A stretch of 8,507 nucleotides of DNA from an uncultured Eubacteriales bacterium (GTDB lineage: Bacteria; Bacillota; Clostridia; Oscillospirales; Acutalibacteraceae), in contig ONEU01000058.1 of assembly GCA_900316925.1 (NCBI GenBank), positions 1-8,507 on the forward strand. Direction: 5' to 3'. The notes below the pieces were generated by a model. The model was given only the letters and a program-made list of their open reading frames with translations, had not been told where the DNA came from and did not search any database. The translations under genes and the position numbers were made by a program. How positions within the stretch are numbered: the first letter of the stretch is position 1; the number at the start of each line of letters is the position of its first letter. Positions 1-4,852 of the stretch are shown piece by piece.

Positions 1-77
1 CCGCCGGGAAGGTTTCCAGGAAGACGTTTACTGTTAAGGTAACCGCTCCCACATTGACCAATACCTCCACCGTCTCT
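1..77 (+). repeat. 77-bp exact direct repeat (copy 1; copy 2 at 558-634)
   Basis: Bases 1-77 are identical to 558-634, covering the last strand of one unit and the first strand of the next. Identity stops at base 78 versus 635. Perfect identity at synonymous sites, compared with clear divergence elsewhere in the array, implies recent duplication or gene conversion, or an assembly artefact at a repeat. Confidence 0.9.
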
Positions 78-386
78 TCCGCCACTATTACACAAGGACA
101 GAGCGTGACTGTGAACTGTTCCTCCACTGGCGGAACGGGTACCAAGCAATACGCAGTTTACTATAAGCTGAGCACCAAAACCGACTGGACAAAGGCACAG
201 GATTACTCCACTACGACTGCCGTAACCGTCAAGCCGACAGAGGTTGGAAAGTATGATATCCGTGTCGATGCCAAGGACGGCAGCGGTAAAGTGGTTTCCA
301 AGACCCTGAATGTCACCGTGAACGCCCGTCACTCGCCAATACGTCAACCGTTTCGGCAACCTCCATCACCAAGGGACAGAGCGTGA
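1..386 (+). CDS. Ig-like (Y_Y_Y-type) repeat surface protein, upstream fragment; 5' partial, frameshifted at its end
   Basis: This is the upstream piece of a gene that begins before the window. The frame is open from base 3 (A-G-K-V-S-R-K...). The TTG at 54 is an internal Leu codon, not a start, because the frame continues upstream with typical repeat residues. It holds the end of one unit and one whole unit (from 54), with the family landmarks N-T-S-T-V, G-Q-S-V-T-V-N-C, G-G-T-G-T-K, Y-A-V-Y-Y, D-W-T-K, Y-D-I-R-V and K-D-G-S-G-K. After the strand ending L-N-V-T-V-N-A near 326 the frame turns to non-family residues and stops at TGA 384-386, while the adjacent frame carries the next unit. Read together, 1-386 and 383-1723 are one gene. 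The fold resembles the Y_Y_Y family; its role in secreted proteins is not established, and binding or spacer functions are inference. The protein's N-terminal head is outside the window. Confidence 0.75.
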   Translation, partial: AGKVSRKTFTVKVTAPTLTNTSTVSSATITQGQSVTVNCSSTGGTGTKQYAVYYKLSTKTDWTKAQDYSTTTAVTVKPTEVGKYDIRVDAKDGSGKVVSKTLNVTVNARHSPIRQPFRQPPSPRDRA

Positions 387-1720
387 CCGTGACCTGCTCC
401 GCAGCGGGCGGAACGGGCACGAAGAAATACGGCGTGTGGTACAAGAAATCAACCGCCTCTGAATGGACAAAGGCACAGGATTATTCCACCAATGCAAAGG
501 TAACCGTAAAGCCGAATTTCTCAGGTGAGTATACGATCAGCGTGAAGGTAAAGGATGCCGCCGGGAAGGTTTCCAGGAAGACGTTTACTGTTAAGGTAAC
601 CGCTCCCACATTGACCAATACCTCCACCGTCTCTGCCGTGAATATCACCAAGGGACAGAGCGTGACTGTGACCTGCTCCGCAACGGGCGGAACAGGCACC
701 AGGACATACGGCGTGTGGTACAAGAAATCCACCGCTTCCTCCTGGACGAAGGCACAGGATTATTCCACAAATGCAAGCGTAGTCGTCACACCGAAGTACT
801 CGGGTGAGTATACGATCAGCGTGAGGGTGAAGGACGGCAGCGGAAAGACTGTGCGAAAAGAGTTTACCGTCAACGTGACGGTACTGCAGACGCTGAAGAA
901 TAAATCCTCCCTGTCGGCCGGCACGATCCAATATGGTGAGTCTGTCACGGTGCAGGGTGCTGCCGAGGGCGGCGCGGGCAATCTGCAGTACGCAATCTAT
1001 GCAAAGCAGGAGGGACAGAACTCCTGGACGCTGCTGAGAGATTATTCCTCCATTCCCTCTTTTGTATTCAAACCGGAAAACACCGGTAACTACACCGTCC
1101 GCATCAAGATCAGGGATGATGAGGGCGCGGTTGTCAGAAAGGATCTGCTTCTCACGGTAACCGGCGAGAAGCTGGTGAACACCTCTTCGCTGGCGGCTGC
1201 TTCGATCATCTACGGTGAGACGGCAACAATCAATTGTGCAAGCAGCGGCGGCTATGGTACCAGATGGTACACCATCTCCTACCGGCTCTCCGCCGATACG
1301 GAATGGACGATGCTGAGAGAATCCACGACCATTTCGGCTCATAACTTCAAGCCTTCTCAGGCAGGTACCTATCAGATCAGAGTCGAGGTCAAGGACAGCA
1401 ACCAGACCACCGCAGCCAGAACCTTGACATTGCAGGTGACGGAGACTCCGCTCGTGAACCAGTCCTCGCTTTCCGCATCATCCATTGCGCTGGGAGAAAG
1501 CGTAAGGATCAACTGCATGAGTAACGGCGGCTACGGCACCAAATGGTATTCTATCTCCTATCGGCTTTCAACCGCTGCGGAATGGACAAAGCTGAAGGAT
1601 TCCACGACTCTTGCCTCCCACAGCTTCCAGCCGAATCAGGCAGGTACCTACCAGATCAGAGTTGAGGTCAAGGACAGCAACCAGACTAAAGCCATGACTA
1701 CATTGACCCTCAGGGTGGGA
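54..1720 (+). repeat. Tandem array of six Ig-like units, about 279 bp each (gene 1)
   Basis: Units start at the Leu codon opening the L-x-N-x-S-x-V/L-S motif, at 54, 332, 611, 893, 1172 and 1451. Each unit runs: opening strand, G-x-S-V-T-V-x-C strand, G-G-x-G-T loop, aromatic strand (Y/W-Y), W-T contact, K-P or T-P loop, G-x-Y-x-I-x-V strand, K-D-x-x-G loop and final T-V-x-V strand. Neighbouring units are most alike, suggesting local duplication. For example 1358-1400 and 1637-1679 are nearly identical in DNA. A further partial unit lies at 1-53. Confidence 0.85.
321..334 (+). other. Single-base frameshift between repeat units 1 and 2
   Basis: The frame used before this point ends the unit in V-T-V-N-A, and the frame one base back continues P-S-L-A-N-T-S-T. 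Adding one C to the CCC at 325-327 gives V-N-A-P-S-L-A-N, which matches the V-T-A-P-T-L-T-N junctions at about 40-62 and 597-619. Unit spacing agrees: unit 1 is 278 bases long, whereas later units are 279, 282, 279 and 279, all multiples of three. Either a real mutation or a sequencing or assembly error would give this pattern. Confidence 0.85.
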
Positions 1721-1723
1721 TAA
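383..1723 (+). CDS. Ig-like (Y_Y_Y-type) repeat surface protein, downstream fragment, C-terminal end of the same gene
   Basis: This frame carries five units of about 93 residues starting near 332, 611, 893, 1172 and 1451 and ends at TAA 1721-1723. The GTG at 383 is only the first start-like codon. Recognisable repeat sequence (L-A-N-T-S-T-V-S-A-T-S-I-T-K-G-Q) already lies in this frame from about 332, so it is not a natural gene start. Units 2 and 3 have W-Y-K-K-S-T-A and end in strands such as Y-T-I-S-V. Units 5 and 6 form a separate subgroup (G-G-Y-G-T, W-Y, I-S-Y-R-L-S, Y-Q-I-R-V-E-V-K-D-S-N-Q-T). Unit 4 is the most divergent and lacks the Cys found in the others. The protein ends directly after the last strand, with no LPXTG motif, hydrophobic tail, dockerin or SLH domain, so surface retention, if any, must come from the repeats or the unseen N-terminus. 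Confidence 0.75.
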   Translation: MTVTCSAAGGTGTKKYGVWYKKSTASEWTKAQDYSTNAKVTVKPNFSGEYTISVKVKDAAGKVSRKTFTVKVTAPTLTNTSTVSAVNITKGQSVTVTCSATGGTGTRTYGVWYKKSTASSWTKAQDYSTNASVVVTPKYSGEYTISVRVKDGSGKTVRKEFTVNVTVLQTLKNKSSLSAGTIQYGESVTVQGAAEGGAGNLQYAIYAKQEGQNSWTLLRDYSSIPSFVFKPENTGNYTVRIKIRDDEGAVVRKDLLLTVTGEKLVNTSSLAAASIIYGETATINCASSGGYGTRWYTISYRLSADTEWTMLRESTTISAHNFKPSQAGTYQIRVEVKDSNQTTAARTLTLQVTETPLVNQSSLSASSIALGESVRINCMSNGGYGTKWYSISYRLSTAAEWTKLKDSTTLASHSFQPNQAGTYQIRVEVKDSNQTKAMTTLTLRVG

Positions 1724-1802
1724 CAAGCGGCACGGCCCTGTTAAGGAAAAGAGATGATGGGTAACGGCCGGACAGTCCCTCCGGGAGACATCGGAATGAC
1801 AG

Positions 1803-1839
1803 CAGGCGGGTATCTTCCCGGAAGGGAGGTATCCGCCTG
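1803..1839 (+). terminator. Long hairpin after gene 1, possible terminator
   Basis: Arms 1803-1818 and 1824-1839 pair over 16 positions, including three G-U wobbles, around a five-base loop (CGGAA). The stem can be extended slightly by 1801-1802 with 1840-1841. It lies 80 bases after the stop of gene 1 and before the next promoter, as a terminator would. However, only two T residues follow before C-T-G-C, so intrinsic termination would be weak. It could instead protect the 3' end of the mRNA. Confidence 0.45.
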
Positions 1840-1933
1840 TTCTGCGTGTGGTGGAAGTGCATAAAAAGTGGGGTGCCTATGAGAAGAAATACACAATTTT
1901 CAAAAATAAATATTTTGCTTTGTGTGCAAATTA

Positions 1934-1962
1934 TTGAACTTTCCGGAAAAGTATGGTATAAT
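1934..1962 (+). promoter_or_regulatory. Vegetative-type promoter with extended -10 for the CAP-like gene
   Basis: The -35 box is TTGAAC (1934-1939), the spacer is exactly 17 bases, and the -10 box is a consensus TATAAT (1957-1962) preceded by TGG, an extended -10. An A/T-rich stretch at about 1893-1918 sits upstream and could act as an UP element. Transcription would start near 1969, giving a very short leader of about 22 bases before the ATG at 1991. This makes the downstream gene its own transcription unit and suggests strong, largely constitutive expression. Confidence 0.8.
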
Positions 1963-1990
1963 AAAATGAAATACAGAAAGGGGTGCTGCA

Positions 1991-4477
1991 ATGATGTACA
2001 AGCGTAGTTTCAGCAGAATATTAAGCACAATTATTGCCCTGACACTGATGATCGGCATTTTTGCGGTAGGAGGAACGGCTGCCGATGCGGCCGGACTCAC
2101 AACGACCGTGACGATCGCCAAGGTCACACGCTGCTATAAGGATGCGGCTGCATTCCTGGAGCAGTGCAACACTTACAGACAATCCAACGGTCTGAAGACA
2201 TGGACAATGGATAAAGACACCCTGGAAGCTGCCATGGTGAGAGCGGCAGAGCTTTCAATCTACATCGCGGATAACCGTCCGGACGGCTCAGACGGTCTGC
2301 AGTCTGTCACGGGCAGCGTGAGGAGCCAGTATACCGCCTATGGTGTGCTGAATCTCAATTCACACTTTTCCGAGATGAAAACCGACCGCGAGAAGAATGA
2401 CATTCTTCTTTCCACACAGACAACGGCTGCCGGCGTGGGCGTGGTAACGGTGAACGGGACCAAGTTCCTGGTGCTCTTTACCACCAACAAGACGGCTACA
2501 AAGGTAGACAGCTCCGTACTGACCCAGTCCAATACGACCATTGACCAGAAGGTCAGCATTTCTACCAGCAACCTGGGTGAAGTCAGTATGCCCTTTACCA
2601 ACGGCCAGAACCTTTTCTGCGGCAGCAGTATCCAGGCTTATCTGAAGGTGAAGAACAAGACGCACACCGGAATGTATGTACTGCTGACACCTGACAATAT
2701 GACCGTCAAGGTGTCGGATGAGAGTGTGATGAAGCGCAGCGGCGACAGAGTGTATGCCATCGCCCCCGGTACGGCAACGGTATCCATCTACCTTGCCGAT
2801 GCGGGATATATCGGCGCATCCTGCCAGTTCAAGGCCGTTGCCAGAAGCTTCTCGGACTGCACCTTCTCTTCCATTCCTGACCAGTATTACACCGGATCAC
2901 CCATCAGACCGAATGTGACCGTGAAGAACGCTTCCGGCCAGATCCTGTCACTCGGCACAGACTATGCTGTTTCGTATAACAATAATGTAGAGGTCGGTAC
3001 GGCAACCGTACTCATCTCCGGTATGGGCTCCTATGCCGGCGAGACAAAGCGTGTTTACTTCAATATCCTGAAAAGCGGCTCCACCGATACCACGACCTTT
3101 ACGGTAAGCGTTTCGACCACGCTCTCCACGCTGTCCCTGGGACAGAGCACCGTCATCACGGTAACACCCTCCGGCGGTACCGCACCGGTGAAGTACACCT
3201 ATACCTATGCGGAATACGGTACGACCAACTGGATCACCCTGTCCTCCAACAGTACCAGCAATAAATATACCTTCAAGCCCAGTGCAGCGAAGAAGTATTA
3301 TCTGCGTGCCACCGCAACGGATGCCAAGAACCGTACCGCCAGCCAGACGGCAGTCGTTAAGGTGAACAGCAGCTTCACCTGCACGGCAAAGCTGAGCATG
3401 ACAAAGACCGTGGTGAACAATGCGGTGACCGTGACCGGCACCTATTCCGGCGGAACATCTCCCTATACCTACGCATTTTATGTGCTGAAGCCCTCAGGCT
3501 CTTCCTACACCACCCTGCGTGACTTCTCCGCAACGGATCATATTACTTATACTCCCACAGCAGCGGGAACATACCAGTTCACCGTGAAGTGCAAAAATGG
3601 TTCCGGCGATGTGGTCAGCGATGTCAAGAGTCTGACCGTGACCAGCAATGATCTGCAAAACAATTCCTCTGTCAGCAATACCAACATTACCCTGGGACAG
3701 TCGGTTAAGCTCAACGGCGCAGCCTCCGGCGGAAAAGGACCTTATGAGTTTGCTTATTTCTACAAGGCAGATTCCGATACGTCCTGGACGCTGAAGAAGA
3801 AGTATTCCGCTACTGCCAGCGTGACCATCCAGCCTGCAAAATCCGGTACATATTCCCTGTGCGTCAGAGCCAGGGACAGCCTGGGCAAGGTGGAGAAGAA
3901 GTACTTTGAGGTTACCGTGAAGAGTGCCCTGGTGAACAGCTCCAAGCTCTCCTCCTCCAAGATCTACAAGGGTGCCAGCGTGAGTGTGAACTGTGCGGCA
4001 AGCGGCGGTTCCGGCGGGTACCAGTTTGCTGTGTATTACAAGAGGAAGTCCGTTACGAACTGGACACTTGCCAGAAAGTACGGTACAGGCACCTTTGTTT
4101 CCATCACGCCCAAGTATTCCGGTGACTATGACGTCCGTGTGAAGGCAAAGGATTCCAACGGAAAGATCACCAACAAGGATCTTACCGTGAATGTCGGCCC
4201 CGAGCTGAGCAATACCTCCAAGGTGTCGGCAACCAGTATTACCAAAGGTAAAAGCGTAACCGTGACCTGCAGTGCCACGGGAGGAAAACCATCGTATGTT
4301 TATGCCGTCTATTACAAGCAGACCAGCCAGTCCACCTGGACCAAGGCCAGAGATTATGAAAACGGTACATCTGTAACGGTGACTCCGAAAAAAGCAACTA
4401 CCTATACCATCCGGGTCAAAGCAAAGGACAGCGCCGGAGTAATCGTCAATAAGGAATTTACCGTAACAGTCAAATAA
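1991..4477 (+). CDS. Secreted protein: degenerate CAP/SCP-like domain, Ig-like domains and five Y_Y_Y-type repeats
   Basis: Complete 828-residue gene. ATG 1991 follows AAAGGGG (1977-1983) with a 7-base gap, and an in-frame TGA at 1967 excludes an earlier start. A second ATG follows immediately. Residues 1-34 form a signal peptide (K-R-S-F-S-R, hydrophobic core 10-28, cleavage near A-D-A-A at 31-34). Residues about 50-165 match the CAP/SCP (PR-1-like) fold: F-L-E-Q-C-N-T-Y-R-Q-S-N-G-L, R-A-A-E-L (84-88), R-P-D-G (96-99), I-L (138-139) and G-V-G-V-V (148-152) followed by a closing strand. Both conserved CAP histidines appear replaced, by D94 and E134, and no G-E-N-I motif is seen. Residues about 200-283 look like a BIG2-type Ig-like domain. 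Residues about 286-360 form another Ig-like domain of a kind common in clostridial surface proteins (Y-T-G-S-P-I-R-P, G-T-D-Y, Y-N-N-N, G-T-A-T-V). Five repeats begin near residues 370, 463, 555, 647 and 739. There is no C-terminal anchor. The CAP function is unknown; an extracellular or cell-wall role is inferred. Confidence 0.9.
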   Translation: MMYKRSFSRILSTIIALTLMIGIFAVGGTAADAAGLTTTVTIAKVTRCYKDAAAFLEQCNTYRQSNGLKTWTMDKDTLEAAMVRAAELSIYIADNRPDGSDGLQSVTGSVRSQYTAYGVLNLNSHFSEMKTDREKNDILLSTQTTAAGVGVVTVNGTKFLVLFTTNKTATKVDSSVLTQSNTTIDQKVSISTSNLGEVSMPFTNGQNLFCGSSIQAYLKVKNKTHTGMYVLLTPDNMTVKVSDESVMKRSGDRVYAIAPGTATVSIYLADAGYIGASCQFKAVARSFSDCTFSSIPDQYYTGSPIRPNVTVKNASGQILSLGTDYAVSYNNNVEVGTATVLISGMGSYAGETKRVYFNILKSGSTDTTTFTVSVSTTLSTLSLGQSTVITVTPSGGTAPVKYTYTYAEYGTTNWITLSSNSTSNKYTFKPSAAKKYYLRATATDAKNRTASQTAVVKVNSSFTCTAKLSMTKTVVNNAVTVTGTYSGGTSPYTYAFYVLKPSGSSYTTLRDFSATDHITYTPTAAGTYQFTVKCKNGSGDVVSDVKSLTVTSNDLQNNSSVSNTNITLGQSVKLNGAASGGKGPYEFAYFYKADSDTSWTLKKKYSATASVTIQPAKSGTYSLCVRARDSLGKVEKKYFEVTVKSALVNSSKLSSSKIYKGASVSVNCAASGGSGGYQFAVYYKRKSVTNWTLARKYGTGTFVSITPKYSGDYDVRVKAKDSNGKITNKDLTVNVGPELSNTSKVSATSITKGKSVTVTCSATGGKPSYVYAVYYKQTSQSTWTKARDYENGTSVTVTPKKATTYTIRVKAKDSAGVIVNKEFTVTVK
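3098..4474 (+). repeat. Five tandem Ig-like units, about 276 bp each (gene 2 C-terminus)
   Basis: Units start near 3098, 3377, 3653, 3929 and 4205. The last three are exactly 276 bases (92 residues) apart. The first two are the most divergent: they keep the G-G loop, Tyr-rich strand and Tyr near the end but lack the L-x-N-x-S opening. The last unit is closest to those in genes 1 and 3 (L-S-N-T-S-K-V-S-A-T-S-I-T-K-G). The gradient suggests that the array grew or was homogenised at its C-terminal end. Confidence 0.8.
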
Positions 4478-4493
4478 GCCGTTTGCTTTCAAG

Positions 4494-4535
4494 AAGTACG
4501 GTCTGCGCTGAGAGTGGACCGTACTTTTGATTTTT
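4494..4535 (+). terminator. Intrinsic terminator after the CAP-like gene
   Basis: A perfect 10-bp stem (AAGTACGGTC at 4494-4503 with GACCGTACTT at 4517-4526) encloses a 13-base loop and is followed by a T-rich tail, TTTTGATTTTT, to 4535. It starts 16 bases after the stop codon and separates this gene from the amylase. Confidence 0.92.
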
Positions 4536-4604
4536 GATGCGTCTGCGGCAAATAAAATGGATGGGATCATATTTACCAAAAACAATATTGCAATTTTTAT
4601 ACTA

Positions 4605-4660
4605 TTGTGATAATACACAACAACGGAATGACGTTTTTGACACACTACACAAAATTTTGT
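4605..4660. promoter_or_regulatory. Two operator-like dyads upstream of the amylase
   Basis: Dyad 1 is TTGTG (4605-4609) with CACAA (4616-4620) around ATAATA. Dyad 2 is the perfect 12-base palindrome ACAAAATTTTGT (4649-4660), nested in a wider TTGACA (4637-4642) / TGTCAA (4658-4663) inverted pair. The dyad centres are 42 bases apart, about four DNA turns. Such an arrangement would suit a dimeric or tetrameric repressor or activator controlling starch use, but short palindromes also arise by chance in AT-rich DNA. Confidence 0.35.
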
Positions 4661-4681
4661 CAATCGGAGGATATTTCAAGG

Positions 4682-4733
4682 TTTTTTCTAAAAAAGAATT
4701 TACAATGTATTCATTTTGTTGTAATATTATGAT
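4682..4733 (+). promoter_or_regulatory. Candidate promoter for the amylase
   Basis: TTTACA (4699-4704) is one base from the -35 consensus and is directly preceded by a T6/A6 tract (4682-4698) resembling an UP element. The -10 is ambiguous: TAATAT (4722-4727) has ideal 17-base spacing but only 4/6 matches, while TATTAT (4725-4730) matches 5/6 at 20 bases. A start near 4735 would leave a leader of about 118 bases. Confidence 0.4.
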
Positions 4734-4852
4734 AAAGAATTGCGCCATCAGGCGTATGATTTGATCCTTGCAGTAAGAACGGAGGGTGATAGTAGATTAT
4801 CGACACAAGTCCGCACACTGACCCGAAACCTGATACAGAAAGAAGGAACGAA

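Larger units (their letters stand above)
4536..4852 (+). promoter_or_regulatory. AT-rich amylase upstream region with no gene
   Basis: These 317 bases hold no convincing gene. The first two thirds are strongly AT-rich compared with the flanking genes, as expected of a promoter region. It contains two short dyads (4605-4620 and 4649-4660), a perfect TTGACA at 4637-4642 with no acceptable -10 at the usual distance, A/T tracts at 4682-4698 next to a candidate promoter, and a small 6-bp hairpin at 4741-4756. No clear catabolite-response (cre) match was found by eye. The final 110 bases are GC-balanced and would be untranslated leader. Confidence 0.6.

Noticed and set aside
383..385. GTG overlapping the TGA of the upstream fragment, with AAGGGA upstream, as a coupled restart site
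   Set aside because: The same AAGGGACAGAGCGTGAC string occurs inside an intact unit near 650, so it is simply the coding sequence for K-G-Q-S-V-T. Repeat sequence in this frame begins about 50 bases earlier.
521..1342. - strand open frame (273 codons) opposite gene 1
   Set aside because: It is an antisense shadow of the repeat units, with no domain and no ribosome-binding site.
54..1720. Regular repeats as a CRISPR array
   Set aside because: Units are about 279 bases, coding, and diverged throughout; there are no short identical repeats with unique spacers.
1879..2007. Short + strand frame (42 residues) covering the CAP gene promoter
   Set aside because: It contains the promoter and runs into the next gene's start, and its upstream GTGGGG is a poor ribosome-binding site; likely chance.
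3494..4663. Long - strand open frame (389 codons) opposite gene 2
   Set aside because: It is an antisense shadow of the repeat array; gene 2 has signal peptide, domains, promoter and terminator, while the reverse frame has no recognisable domain.
4741..4756. Small hairpin (TGCGCC-ATCA-GGCGTA) in the amylase leader as a terminator or riboswitch part
   Set aside because: It has only six pairs including one wobble, no T-tract follows, and no known riboswitch core was recognised.
4534..4764. 76-codon + strand frame in the amylase upstream region
   Set aside because: It starts inside the terminator tail, has no ribosome-binding site, is AT-driven in composition and spans the promoter and dyad signals.
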